The notes beneath the pieces were generated by a model. It saw nothing but the letters and a program-made list of their open reading frames with translations, had not been told where the DNA came from and made no database searches. 64,000 nucleotides of DNA, from the IMG/VR virus record IMGVR_UViG_3300044635_002180, positions 1-64,000 of that record; one strand, given 5' to 3'. Positions 31,495-41,206 of the stretch are shown one piece after another. Origin of the DNA: a virus. Made by a program: the position numbers and the translations under genes. The stretch's first letter is position 1, and every line of letters begins with the position of its first letter.

Positions 31495-32335
31495 AGCTTT
31501 TGAAAAATACTTCAAGAGCAATGACATTAATTTTTTAACTTACAGCATTAGATTTCCACTCAACACAAATGAGCTTAGAAAAGTTTGTTTGCGCAACAAA
31601 GTTTCAGCAATTTATAATTGTGCAGCTTATGTGGGCAAGCCCAATGTGGATGCATGTGAATTGAACAAAGATGCAGCACTCATGGCCAATGCATTTCTGC
31701 CACAACAGTTGCGCAAGTTTTGCAATGATTATGCAATAAGTTTGTTGCACGTATCATCTGGATGCATTTTTACAGATGATGCTTGTGATCAAGCACATGC
31801 ACCAACTCGAGAATTCACTGAAAAAGATAAACCAAATTTTTGTTTTGATTCATCAAAATATTCATGGTACAGTGGCACCAAAGCTTTGGGCGAACAATTG
31901 ATCGAAAAAGATTACAATGTCACCATTGTTAGATTGCGAATTCCTTTTGATGGTGAAAATGATGATCGCAATTACATAACAAAAATCATCAGGTACCCTG
32001 TTTTGTTGAATGCAACAAACTCTTTTTCACAACTCAATGAATTTGTTGCAGCTGCACACAAATTACGACACACACCAGGCATTTTTAATTTGACGCAGCC
32101 CGGTTATTTGACCACCAAGCAGGTGATTGAAATGCTAATCAAACACAATCTGACAACCAGCAAGCTATATTTTAAAAACATTGAGGATTTTGAAAAAACA
32201 GTGGCAACACCACGCAGCAATTGTGTACTTGATAGCTCCCTTGCTATTCGCACCGGCATCAATCTTACACCCATTGAAGATGCAATGCAACTGGCCATTG
32301 ATGAATACGCTTTTAATTTAAAACAACATGCATAA
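31457..32335 (+). CDS. rmlD: dTDP-4-dehydrorhamnose reductase-like SDR
   Basis: 292 residues from the ATG at 31457. Extended short-chain dehydrogenase: NAD(P)-binding GATGYVG (6-12), SSGCIFTD (100-107) and the catalytic Y138xxxK142 in YSGTK. The layout is that of RmlD-type reductases acting on dTDP-4-keto-6-deoxysugars. The next two genes supply dTDP-glucose and its 4-keto-6-deoxy derivative; no RmlC epimerase is seen, so the product may be a 6-deoxyhexose other than L-rhamnose, or the host supplies RmlC. Confidence 0.78.
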   Translation: MILLLGATGYVGKAFEKYFKSNDINFLTYSIRFPLNTNELRKVCLRNKVSAIYNCAAYVGKPNVDACELNKDAALMANAFLPQQLRKFCNDYAISLLHVSSGCIFTDDACDQAHAPTREFTEKDKPNFCFDSSKYSWYSGTKALGEQLIEKDYNVTIVRLRIPFDGENDDRNYITKIIRYPVLLNATNSFSQLNEFVAAAHKLRHTPGIFNLTQPGYLTTKQVIEMLIKHNLTTSKLYFKNIEDFEKTVATPRSNCVLDSSLAIRTGINLTPIEDAMQLAIDEYAFNLKQHA

Positions 32336-33326
32336 AAATATCTTAATAACAGGTGGTTGTGGTTTCATTGGATCACATTTTGTTCAGCTTGCCAAACAAA
32401 ACTTTGAAACAGTTGTGGTGCTTGATGCTCTCACGTATGCAGCCATCAATGCACCTGCAGCTTTATCAGTCAAGACTCTTTGCTGTGTAGATAATATTCA
32501 TTACTACAAGGGCAGCATCAACAATTCACAATTGGTAGAAATGTTGCTACAGCAACACAACATTGACGTGGTTGTAAATTTTGCTGCTGAATCACATGTT
32601 GATAACAGCATCAGCAATTGCATGCCCTTCATTGAAACCAATGTAACAGGAGTTGCTGCATTGTTGGATGCATGTTCTAGAACATGGAGCAATGAGTTCT
32701 CCCACAAGCGCTTCATTCAAGTATCAACAGATGAGGTGTTTGGTTCTCTAACAGGAGAACAAGAGAGCTTCAAAGAGACAACACCATATGCACCACGCAA
32801 TCCTTATTCAGCTAGCAAAGCTGCAGGAGATCATTTGGTTGATGCATATGTGAATACTCATGGCTTTCCTGCCATCATCACTCATTGCTGCAACAATTAC
32901 GGACCAGGTCAGCATAATGAAAAATTGCTGCCCAAAGTCATTGGCAACATTTATCTTCACAATCAAATTCCAGTTTATGGTGATGGTGAAAATTACCGTG
33001 AATGGATTCATGCTGCAGATCATTGCACTGGAATTTTAGCAGCCATCAAGAATGGTAAAATTGGTGAGCATTATAATCTTGGCACTGGCTATGAAATTTC
33101 CAACATTGAACTCATCAAGAAAATTTGCCATTTAATGAATGCCAATCACCGCGCATTGATCAAGTTTGTGCCAGATAGGCCAGGACATGACAAACGCTAC
33201 AGCATTGACAGCACCAAAGCAAGAACACAGCTTGCATGGCAGCCCAAAATAAACTTTGAAGATGGTTTGCAGCAAAGCATAAAATGGTTTTGCAAAAGCA
33301 AAATTTGCTCAGCAACAGAATTTTAA
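32328..33326 (+). CDS. rmlB: dTDP-glucose 4,6-dehydratase
   Basis: 332 residues, close to the usual 330-360. NAD-binding GGCGFIG (9-15), STDEVFG (133-139) with the T-D-E triad typical of RmlB, and Y160xxxK164 in YSASK. It turns dTDP-glucose into dTDP-4-keto-6-deoxyglucose. Overlaps the RmlD-like gene by 8 nt. Confidence 0.93.
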   Translation: MHKNILITGGCGFIGSHFVQLAKQNFETVVVLDALTYAAINAPAALSVKTLCCVDNIHYYKGSINNSQLVEMLLQQHNIDVVVNFAAESHVDNSISNCMPFIETNVTGVAALLDACSRTWSNEFSHKRFIQVSTDEVFGSLTGEQESFKETTPYAPRNPYSASKAAGDHLVDAYVNTHGFPAIITHCCNNYGPGQHNEKLLPKVIGNIYLHNQIPVYGDGENYREWIHAADHCTGILAAIKNGKIGEHYNLGTGYEISNIELIKKICHLMNANHRALIKFVPDRPGHDKRYSIDSTKARTQLAWQPKINFEDGLQQSIKWFCKSKICSATEF

Positions 33327-33328
33327 TT

Positions 33329-34111
33329 ATGATGCATCAAAATAAAAAATCGCATCGTGGCATTATTTTAGCTGGTGGAAATGGCACACGTTTGCACCCC
33401 CTGACACTTGCAGTGAGCAAGCAATTGTTGCCAGTTTACAAATATCCAATGATTTGTTATCCCATCAACACATTGATGCAGATGAACATCAAAGACATCA
33501 TGATCATCACCATGCCAGATCAGCAGCATTTGTTTGAAAAAGCATTGCGCAAAATCATTGATGACAATGACTTGAACATAACATTTGCTGTTCAACATGA
33601 GCCCAAAGGGTTGCCAGAAGCATTCATCATTGCTGAACAATGGCTTGATGGTTGTGATGCAGTATTGATTCTTGGAGACAACATCATCATTAATCATGAT
33701 GCAATTGAAATGGACTGCAACAGCATCTATACTTTTCCAGTGCAACATCCAGAACGGTATGGTGTTGTCACATGCAAGCCCAATGGTTGCATTGATGAGT
33801 TGATTGAAAAGCCGCAGCAGTTTATAAGCAAAGATGCAGTCATAGGAATGTATGCTTTGAGCAATGCTGCATGTCAAAGAGCCAAGCTTTTAAAACCTTC
33901 CAAAAGAAATGAATTGGAAATAGTTGATTTGATAAGAGACATGGATACATTTGACTCACAGGTGAAAGTGAAAAAGCTCAATGGATTTTGGTTTGATGCT
34001 GGCAATCATGATGATTTGCTGGATTGTGCAAATCTTGTGAGAACCATTGAACAACGCAGCAGCAAGCCTGTGATACAACTCAAATATGAAAAGATGCACA
34101 ATAACATATGA
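33329..34111 (+). CDS. rmlA: glucose-1-phosphate thymidylyltransferase
   Basis: 260 residues from the ATG at 33329, about 30 shorter than bacterial RmlA at the C-terminus. The nucleotide-binding signature GGNGTRLHPLT (16-26) and SKQLLPVYKYPM (30-41) are intact, and LGDN carries the metal-binding aspartate. It makes dTDP-glucose from dTTP and glucose-1-phosphate. The missing tail forms the allosteric site in bacterial enzymes, so feedback control may be lost. Confidence 0.92.
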   Translation: MMHQNKKSHRGIILAGGNGTRLHPLTLAVSKQLLPVYKYPMICYPINTLMQMNIKDIMIITMPDQQHLFEKALRKIIDDNDLNITFAVQHEPKGLPEAFIIAEQWLDGCDAVLILGDNIIINHDAIEMDCNSIYTFPVQHPERYGVVTCKPNGCIDELIEKPQQFISKDAVIGMYALSNAACQRAKLLKPSKRNELEIVDLIRDMDTFDSQVKVKKLNGFWFDAGNHDDLLDCANLVRTIEQRSSKPVIQLKYEKMHNNI

Positions 34112-34295
34112 TGATGTGGCTTTTTGGGCTGAAAATGCAGCTCATGCACATAAATTCATCATTGTCAAAAAACAATGCGAAAAACTCATGGGAATGACTA
34201 CCAAAAAGCCCAGTGCAGAGCAATTGAGTGAATTTGGCAAACGATACTGCATCATTTGGAATGCAGATGATTCTTTTGATTTGATGCCCATATGA
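34086..34295 (+). CDS. small hypothetical protein
   Basis: 69 residues overlapping the end of rmlA by 26 nt. Contains three cysteines and a Lys-rich middle. No family recognised. ATGA overlap with the PQ-loop gene. Confidence 0.5.
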   Translation: MKRCTITYDDVAFWAENAAHAHKFIIVKKQCEKLMGMTTKKPSAEQLSEFGKRYCIIWNADDSFDLMPI

Positions 34296-34543
34296 TGGAA
34301 GCAATTGGATGGCTTGGAAGCATGTTGTTTGCATTTTGTGCATTGCCACAAATGCTCATGGTTTTGCAGCAAAAACACGCTCGTGGATTGAGTTGGGGCT
34401 TTTTGAACATGTGGTTTTGGGGTGAAATCTTTTGCTTCATTTATGTTTACAATCAACCAGCATTGCAAATTCCACTGCTTGCCAATTATATTTTGAACTT
34501 TATTATGCTGCTAATCATAATTTGGTACAAATATAAAGATTAA
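34292..34543 (+). CDS. PQ-loop (SemiSWEET-like) membrane protein
   Basis: 83 residues with three membrane helices and a PQ-loop motif: GWLGSMLFAFCALPQMLMVL (6-25, P19-Q20) and GLSWGFLNMWFWGEI. Length and topology match bacterial SemiSWEET sugar carriers (about 90 residues, working as dimers). It directly follows the dTDP-sugar genes, so a role in moving sugar or sensing it is attractive but inferred. Confidence 0.7.
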   Translation: MMEAIGWLGSMLFAFCALPQMLMVLQQKHARGLSWGFLNMWFWGEIFCFIYVYNQPALQIPLLANYILNFIMLLIIIWYKYKD

Positions 34544-34566
34544 TAATTGAAGGCCGCGCTGCACGA

Positions 34567-34573
34567 CTAAATA
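34567..34573 (+). promoter_or_regulatory. late promoter, rightward
   Basis: CTAAATA, 8 nt before the fibre ATG at 34582. Confidence 0.5.
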
Positions 34574-34581
34574 ACCACAAA

Positions 34582-37500
34582 ATGGTCATTGAAGTCGCAA
34601 AACATAATGCAAGCATAGTTGATGTAGGGCCGAGCGTAATTGCTTGCAGCAACATAACTGAAGCATTTCTTGATGTTTTTAACATTGATTATGGCAAGGA
34701 TTTTGCCATAATCAAGCAAGCGCATACATACATCAACAACAATCCAATCATCAAGGTGGATGTGGTTGTCAAAGATCAACTTTACAAAGATGTAGAATTT
34801 ATTCTCATCAAAAGCGAGCAGCAAGGCATATTCATCAACGAAAACTCGCTTGTTGATGGAATTTTAATTGAGCAGCATCAATTGCAAGAAATTGCTGAAG
34901 AAGATGCAACGGTTGTTGATTGCATTGCTGAGCAAATGGCAGCAGTTGTGGATAATGTTGTTGTTGATGAATCCACCACCATTGATGTTGTGGATCTCAA
35001 GCAACAAGCCAAATTGCAGCAACAAAACAAAATTGCTCAACATTTGCACACAATTCAAGAAGAATTGTCTGATCAAGTAAGTTTTGAATTGCAGCAAACC
35101 AAGCAATCAATATTAACTGAAGCGCTCAATTTGCAAAACAAGCTTCAGCAAGATGGCATTGAGCTGGTGCAGCAAAGCATTGAGATGTTTAGGCAGCAGC
35201 TCAGAGATTGGGCTTTGTCCACAGAGCACCATTTGACTGCTTATGCAGAAGAAGCCATTGCTGATGTTGAACATCAGTGGACTGAAAAATGCGTTCAATT
35301 GCTTGATGAAAACAAAGAGAAATCATTGCAGCATTTGCAGCAGGATATTTCCATTGCAACCATCAACAGCATGGCTGCAATCAAAGAGAAACTCAGCGTA
35401 GAAATTGCAAATCACCTAAAAATGGTGGATGAAAGCAATGCTAAAAAAGATGCTGACATTGATGCATTTGTTCAAATGCAGATTAGCCAATTGCACGGGC
35501 AAATTGAGCAATCTCAAATGCAAAAATTTGATGCAAAAGTTGCTGAACTGTTGATTAAACAGCACGATTGGTTGCAGCAAAATATAAATGAAACAACTGA
35601 TGCTTATGATGAAAAAGTTGGTCAAATGTCCAATGAGATCAACAAAGTGGTTGCAGCAGCATCAACTGATGTTGTGGATTGCATAAAAAATGCAGATGCA
35701 ACCATTGCAGAAAAAATTCAAAATGCACTGCAGCAGCTCGATGCAACAGCGCAGCAATTGCATGAACAGCGCATGCAAAGCATTGAGCAAAGTGTTGCAC
35801 AGGTGCTCAAAGACAACATTGCTGAAGAACAAACTGATGTAATTTCTGAAGCACGCTCTTCAGCACGCAATGCTGTGCGTGATGCTCTTGCATCTTATAA
35901 GTCAGATGTGAGCAAAGATTTGAATGCTCAATTGATGAACATTCAAAAGGAATTGCATGCAAAAATGCAAATCTATATTCAATCATATGGTGGCGGTGGT
36001 TCTGTAGCCATGCAGTTTGCAGATGGAGGCACCATGAATGGAACATTGAATGTGTCCAATGGTCAGATCTTGTCTGCTGGCGTGGACTTGGCTGATATTT
36101 TTTCTCAAAGCAGCGGTGGCTCTCAGACACTGTCTTTTAATGAAAGCACTGCACAGCTCACCATTGCTCCAAATGGCAATACTGTTTCTCTTTCAGCTTT
36201 GAGTGGCGGTGGTGCAATTGCTGCTGGCAACTACTTGCCTCTGTCTGGCGGCACAATTGCTGGCAGCGTTACAATCACTAATACTTTGTCAACAACAACA
36301 TTGTATGCCACATCTGCATACATGACCATAATTGATATTACACAATATGAATTGTCTGGCTTCAACGTAACAGGTGATGTAACAGTGAATGGTACATTGA
36401 GTAGCTCGCAGATAATTTATGCTGACAGCGGCAACAGCAATAAATGGAGTTCAGTATATTCAACTGTTAATGCAAATAGTGCTACAACTTGGAACTATCA
36501 AGGAGCAGATGTTAAAGCACTTACAGCAAATTGGCAAGGCACTTATTCAACCGTTAACACTAATAGCGCAGCATGGGGCATAGATAATACCACTGATGCT
36601 GAAGTTAGAGCTTTAACAGCAAATTGGCAGAGCACATATTCAACTGTTCAAACAAATAGCGCAGGCTGGATTCAAACACTTGTGTTTGATGAAAGCAATG
36701 CACAGCTGTCCATTTCAGGAGGTAATACCATATCATTATCATCACTTGATGGTGGCTATGCTGATAGATTGGTTAATGGCTCTTATCAAGTAATGTTGAG
36801 TAGTGATGGCATTGTTAATATTCCAGGCACTTTGACTGTGCCAAATTTAACTGGTGGTAAAATTATCACTGCATCACCTTTTGATGATATATCAAGTTTT
36901 TATGGTTTGACAGGTATACCTGTTAGTCAAAATGGTGTTGATGGTACCATTGATATAAGCAGCGTTGGGGTAGTTACTGTATCAAATCAGGGTAAAAATT
37001 ATACAGATGGGGTAGCCATTATAGGTGGTGGTACAAGAATTTTAATTACCACAACATTGTATGGTTGGATATTTAGCCCAGATGGCTCAATTACATTTCC
37101 TGATAATACAATACAAACTACTGCTTTTATTGCAGGTGAGCCATTGTTTACCACATGGGCGCAGACTTATTCTGCCAATTATGATTCAACATACACAACA
37201 GTCAATGCCAATTCTGCATCATGGGGAGGTGGTAGTACGATTGATACTGGTGTACGAGCATTAACTTCAAATTGGCAAAACACCTACACAAGTTTTAGCA
37301 CACAAAGCGCTAACAATATATCAACTTACACAACAGTCAATGCTAACTCTGCATCATGGGGTGCAAGCACAGGTGTAAGTTATTTGTCTGCACTCAATGA
37401 TGTTAGTATTCCTGCTCCTGTTAATGGTCAGGTATTAACATACAATGCAATTTTAAATAAATGGACTGCAGGAACACCTTTATCAGCAACAGGTGCTACT

Positions 37501-38151
37501 GGCTACTATGGTTCATTTTATGATGAACGAAATCAAAATGCCACAAGCCCCACAAGTGCTTATACAGTATCCATGAGTGGTACATTTGAATCAAATGGCA
37601 TTTCTCTCAGCAGCAACAACATAATTTTTCAATATGCTGGAACGTATGAAATTATTTACAGCTTACAAATTGAAAATAGTCATAATGCTCAGGAAGATGT
37701 TCAAGTTTGGTTTACTAAAAATGGTGCAAATATTCCCAATTCAAATTCTGTTTTTACCGTTCATGCAAAAACAGGCAATATAACAGGTAAAATTGTGATG
37801 GTCACACCTTTCATCACCACAGTAAATGCAGGTGATGCAATTGGCATAAAATGGGCAGCAGCAGATACAGGCGTCTCTATAGTCTCTCTGCCACCCAATA
37901 CAACACCAACAACACCTGCTGCTCCCGGTGTAATTTTTACTGTAAAACAAGTCACCAATGTTCAAGTACCAGGATCCATTACATCAAATTATTTGCCACT
38001 TTCAGGTGGCACTCTCACCGGCACTGTTTCAACCAACAGTGACATTGAAATCACAGATTCTACCAAAGGAATCATTTTGAGATCACCCAGCAGCTTTAAA
38101 TACAGAGTAACAGTCAGTGATGCTGGTGAACTCATAACCACTTTAGTATAA
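34582..38151 (+). CDS. large tail fibre with C1q-like tip
   Basis: 1189 residues. An N-terminal head of about 120 residues is followed by a Gln/Ala-rich coiled-coil shaft (about 130-480), then beta-structured repeats: LPLSGGTIAGSV near 552 and units of the type STVNANSA...VRALTANWQSTY near 625-705 and 868-930. Residues about 970-1130 form a jelly-roll domain of C1q/TNF type (YYGSFYDE, then FQYAGTYEIIYSLQIE), and a last LPLSGGTLTG segment follows. Such trimers bind host-surface receptors. The same repeat recurs in the genes at 38153 and 42994. Confidence 0.82.
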   Translation: MVIEVAKHNASIVDVGPSVIACSNITEAFLDVFNIDYGKDFAIIKQAHTYINNNPIIKVDVVVKDQLYKDVEFILIKSEQQGIFINENSLVDGILIEQHQLQEIAEEDATVVDCIAEQMAAVVDNVVVDESTTIDVVDLKQQAKLQQQNKIAQHLHTIQEELSDQVSFELQQTKQSILTEALNLQNKLQQDGIELVQQSIEMFRQQLRDWALSTEHHLTAYAEEAIADVEHQWTEKCVQLLDENKEKSLQHLQQDISIATINSMAAIKEKLSVEIANHLKMVDESNAKKDADIDAFVQMQISQLHGQIEQSQMQKFDAKVAELLIKQHDWLQQNINETTDAYDEKVGQMSNEINKVVAAASTDVVDCIKNADATIAEKIQNALQQLDATAQQLHEQRMQSIEQSVAQVLKDNIAEEQTDVISEARSSARNAVRDALASYKSDVSKDLNAQLMNIQKELHAKMQIYIQSYGGGGSVAMQFADGGTMNGTLNVSNGQILSAGVDLADIFSQSSGGSQTLSFNESTAQLTIAPNGNTVSLSALSGGGAIAAGNYLPLSGGTIAGSVTITNTLSTTTLYATSAYMTIIDITQYELSGFNVTGDVTVNGTLSSSQIIYADSGNSNKWSSVYSTVNANSATTWNYQGADVKALTANWQGTYSTVNTNSAAWGIDNTTDAEVRALTANWQSTYSTVQTNSAGWIQTLVFDESNAQLSISGGNTISLSSLDGGYADRLVNGSYQVMLSSDGIVNIPGTLTVPNLTGGKIITASPFDDISSFYGLTGIPVSQNGVDGTIDISSVGVVTVSNQGKNYTDGVAIIGGGTRILITTTLYGWIFSPDGSITFPDNTIQTTAFIAGEPLFTTWAQTYSANYDSTYTTVNANSASWGGGSTIDTGVRALTSNWQNTYTSFSTQSANNISTYTTVNANSASWGASTGVSYLSALNDVSIPAPVNGQVLTYNAILNKWTAGTPLSATGATGYYGSFYDERNQNATSPTSAYTVSMSGTFESNGISLSSNNIIFQYAGTYEIIYSLQIENSHNAQEDVQVWFTKNGANIPNSNSVFTVHAKTGNITGKIVMVTPFITTVNAGDAIGIKWAAADTGVSIVSLPPNTTPTTPAAPGVIFTVKQVTNVQVPGSITSNYLPLSGGTLTGTVSTNSDIEITDSTKGIILRSPSSFKYRVTVSDAGELITTLV

Positions 38152-38152
38152 T

Positions 38153-38476
38153 ATGCCAATTCATGTAACAACATCTACAACGCAAAGCCTGAGTAACAAA
38201 ACATTTGTTGATCATTTGTCAACAACTGGAGTTGCATATGCAAGTGGTGGCAACAGCAATCAATGGAACAGTGCTTACACCACAGTAAATGCAAATAGCG
38301 CCACATGGGGAACAGGTGGAGGCAGTACCATTGATACAGGTGTTAGAGCTTTAACAGCTGATTGGCAAAGCACATACACAACAGTACTGGCTAATAGCGC
38401 CACATGGGGTACAGGCGGTGGATCATTTACTGTTGAAGATGCCAACACCATCATTGGACTATCCGTGTTTTTATAA
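38153..38476 (+). CDS. short fibre-repeat protein
   Basis: 107 residues made almost only of the fibre repeat (STVNANSATWG, VRALTADWQSTY). It starts at a TAATATG junction and looks like a spare or split module of the large fibre; could be a short fibre subunit or a recombination donor. Confidence 0.6.
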   Translation: MPIHVTTSTTQSLSNKTFVDHLSTTGVAYASGGNSNQWNSAYTTVNANSATWGTGGGSTIDTGVRALTADWQSTYTTVLANSATWGTGGGSFTVEDANTIIGLSVFL

Positions 38477-38483
38477 CTAAATA
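38477..38483 (+). promoter_or_regulatory. late promoter, rightward
   Basis: CTAAATA exactly 5 nt before the ATG at 38489, directly after the previous stop codon. Confidence 0.6.
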
Positions 38484-38488
38484 CTTTT

Positions 38489-38839
38489 ATGGCAACTTAT
38501 TCTAAAATTCCTTTTTCACAAAGTTCAAATGGAAAGAGCATTATACTCTCTCTTTCTTCTGCACCAGGTGTATTAATTCACACTGCAGTTGCAACTCCAT
38601 CAACAGATGAAATTTGGCTGTACGCTTCAAATATAACAGCAGCAGACAGCATGACTACTTTTTATTGGGGTACTACTGCAATTGGTGATGTATTAGCCCA
38701 GGTGAATGTGCAGGCATATGCTGGCCTGATATTGATTGTGCCTGGATTAATTCTTAGTGATGCAAATACAATTTACGCCTTTACACAAACACCAAGCGCA
38801 GTTGATATTGCTGGATATGTCAACAGAATCACTGCATAA
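38489..38839 (+). CDS. putative virion protein
   Basis: 116 residues, beta-rich, Ala/Ser/Thr-heavy like the surrounding fibre proteins. Late promoter 5 nt upstream. Possibly a head-fibre or tail-fibre accessory; no family recognised. Confidence 0.55.
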   Translation: MATYSKIPFSQSSNGKSIILSLSSAPGVLIHTAVATPSTDEIWLYASNITAADSMTTFYWGTTAIGDVLAQVNVQAYAGLILIVPGLILSDANTIYAFTQTPSAVDIAGYVNRITA

Positions 38840-38841
38840 TT

Positions 38842-41202
38842 ATGAGCATCAGATACGGTCAGAAAGCAGCAACGTCTGCGGATAAAATCATCTCTTCCTC
38901 TTTCATGGGGTACAATAGATTTAATAATCTAAACAAACCCATTGCTGCTGCAGGCACCACAGATCGTCCCACTGATTTGCTTGCATCCCCTGTTATCTCT
39001 AGCTCAGAACAGAAGATTGCTTTGTTGGTTTTTATATCAAATGATTCATCTAATTTTTTAGCTTTTACAATTGCAGGCAACTATACAGTTGATTGGGGAG
39101 ATGGAACAGCACCACAAAACGTCTCATCTGGTACCGCTGCGCAATACTCTTACAACTATTCAACATATGATCCAACCAATTCCACTCTAACATCTAGTGG
39201 ATTTAAACAAGCATGGGTGATTATAACACCACAAGGTGGAGCAAATATAACATCTGTAAATCTTCAGACCAGACACTCTTCTGCGCTAGCGGCTAACTAT
39301 TATAGCCAGCCTATAAATGAAATATATCTTTCTGCTCCAAATCTAACATCATTAACAATTGGGTCATCATCTCCTACTACTGTTGTATTTTCTAGATATT
39401 GCAGATACGTTAATTTAATTAATACAGGAGCACTAACCAGTTTTGCAAATTTGTTTTATAGTATGTATTCTTTAGTGCTTGTTGATGTTGGTACAACAGC
39501 CGCAATAACAAGCATGGCTAGTATGTTTGTTTTCTGTTGGAGTTTATTAGATGTTAGATTTAGTTCCAATGCAAATTTAGCGGGGGTGCTGACCACATTT
39601 CAAATGTTTTATGATTGCCGCAGATTAACAGCAGCTCCATTATTCAATACAGCATCCGTGACAAATATGACAACTATGTTTTATCAATGTTATTCATTGG
39701 TGAGTGTACCGCTGTATGATACTCGTAGTTGTACTGCGATGAATCAAATGTTTCAGCTTTGCTATGGACTTAAAACAGTTCCACTATTTAATACAGTTAG
39801 AGTAACAGACATGACACAGATGTTTGCTAACTGCCATGGTTTAGTATCAGTGCCACTATTTAATACAATCGCATTAATAAATATGAGTAGCATGTTTTCT
39901 TCTTGCTACAGTTTAGAGACAGTGCCACTATTCAATACAGCCGCAGTAACAACCATGGCATCTACATTTACTAGCTGTTTCTCTCTACAAAATGTTCCAG
40001 CGTTCAATGCAGCTAATGTTATAAACATGGTCAGCACATTTAACTCATGTCATTCATTGATTAATGTTGGATTGATTAATACTATTAAAGTTCAGGACAT
40101 GTCTAATATGTTTGTAAACTGCTATAGTTTAAAAACAGTTCCTTTATTTAATACCATAGCTGTGACAAACATGACACAGATGTTTAGTGGTTGCGTCAAT
40201 TTAGTAACTGTACCTTTATTTAACACTGGTGCAGTAACAGCGATGAGTAGTATGTTTAACGCTTGTCACAGTCTAACATCAGTGCCTTTATTTAACACAG
40301 CAAACGTCACTTTATTTAACAACATGTTTACCTCTTGTTATAGTTTAACAAGTGTACCATTGTTTAATACTATTAAAGGAACCAACTTTGGTAATATGTT
40401 TCTTGTGTGTACCAGTTTAATGAGTATTCCTACATTCAATACAGTTGCTGCAACTGAAATTACAAGCATGGTTAGCCAGTGTTACAGTTTAAATACATTT
40501 CCTGCTATGAATTTTAGTGCAGTAAATTCTTCAACTCAGACAATCAACCAGTGCTATAGCATGGCTTCTTTCAATGCCACAGGTTTGAGATACACTATGG
40601 ATTTTAGCAATTGTAAATTTTCAAAAGATGCTCTTGAAACAATCTTTGCAAATTTAGGAACAGCTTTTGCAGGCGCAACGAGAACTATAACTATAACAAA
40701 CAACTGGGGCGCACCTACTCCAGTATCATTAACAGGAACACCTGCTGCTGGCTCTACAACCATCACAATGGCAAATACCACTGGTTTATCTGCTGGCATG
40801 CAAGTCACAGGAACCAATACTAGTCTCACAACAGGACGAGCAGTAACATTTATAGATGCAGGTGATTTAGTAAATCTTACAGCACATGGATTGAGCGATG
40901 GAGATGAAGTTGCTTTCTCAGTCATCACCACAACAACAGGCATTGTAATTAATACAATTTATTTTGTGGTTAATGCTGCTGCTGATAATTTTCAAGTAGC
41001 TAGCACATTAGGAGGCTCAGCATTACCATTAACAACCAATGGTTCTGGAACAGTGAAATACAATTCAACCATTGTTAGCATTGTGCCAAATACAAGTGTC
41101 ACCATGTCAAGACCCATGGCTGGTGGTTCAGCGCAAACACTAGCGTTTCGCTTGCTAGGCACATACAGAGCTATTCTCAAAGGATTCGCAGTAACAGGTT
41201 AA
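38842..41202 (+). CDS. BspA-type leucine-rich-repeat adhesin
   Basis: 786 residues. Residues about 70-120 carry VDWGDGT, a PKD-like turn. From about 205 to 590 it is a run of roughly sixteen 24-residue repeats with the consensus VPLFNTxxVTxMxxMFxxCxSL, the BspA/DUF285 leucine-rich repeat of bacterial surface proteins. A beta-rich C-terminal part (about 630-786) may attach to the virion. In bacteria such repeats bind host proteins; on a phage they probably form a receptor-binding or diversity module. Each repeat has one Cys in register. Confidence 0.85.
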   Translation: MSIRYGQKAATSADKIISSSFMGYNRFNNLNKPIAAAGTTDRPTDLLASPVISSSEQKIALLVFISNDSSNFLAFTIAGNYTVDWGDGTAPQNVSSGTAAQYSYNYSTYDPTNSTLTSSGFKQAWVIITPQGGANITSVNLQTRHSSALAANYYSQPINEIYLSAPNLTSLTIGSSSPTTVVFSRYCRYVNLINTGALTSFANLFYSMYSLVLVDVGTTAAITSMASMFVFCWSLLDVRFSSNANLAGVLTTFQMFYDCRRLTAAPLFNTASVTNMTTMFYQCYSLVSVPLYDTRSCTAMNQMFQLCYGLKTVPLFNTVRVTDMTQMFANCHGLVSVPLFNTIALINMSSMFSSCYSLETVPLFNTAAVTTMASTFTSCFSLQNVPAFNAANVINMVSTFNSCHSLINVGLINTIKVQDMSNMFVNCYSLKTVPLFNTIAVTNMTQMFSGCVNLVTVPLFNTGAVTAMSSMFNACHSLTSVPLFNTANVTLFNNMFTSCYSLTSVPLFNTIKGTNFGNMFLVCTSLMSIPTFNTVAATEITSMVSQCYSLNTFPAMNFSAVNSSTQTINQCYSMASFNATGLRYTMDFSNCKFSKDALETIFANLGTAFAGATRTITITNNWGAPTPVSLTGTPAAGSTTITMANTTGLSAGMQVTGTNTSLTTGRAVTFIDAGDLVNLTAHGLSDGDEVAFSVITTTTGIVINTIYFVVNAAADNFQVASTLGGSALPLTTNGSGTVKYNSTIVSIVPNTSVTMSRPMAGGSAQTLAFRLLGTYRAILKGFAVTG
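39455..40610 (+). repeat. 72-bp coding repeats (BspA-type)
   Basis: About sixteen diverged tandem units of 72 bp encoding 24-residue repeats inside the adhesin gene. Units share ATGTTT and TTTAATAC cores. Confidence 0.75.
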
Positions 41203-41206
41203 TTTT

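Noticed and set aside
34582-38151. Frameshifted or fused fibre genes
   Set aside because: The frame is continuous from coiled-coil shaft to jelly-roll tip with one late promoter; no sign of a broken gene.
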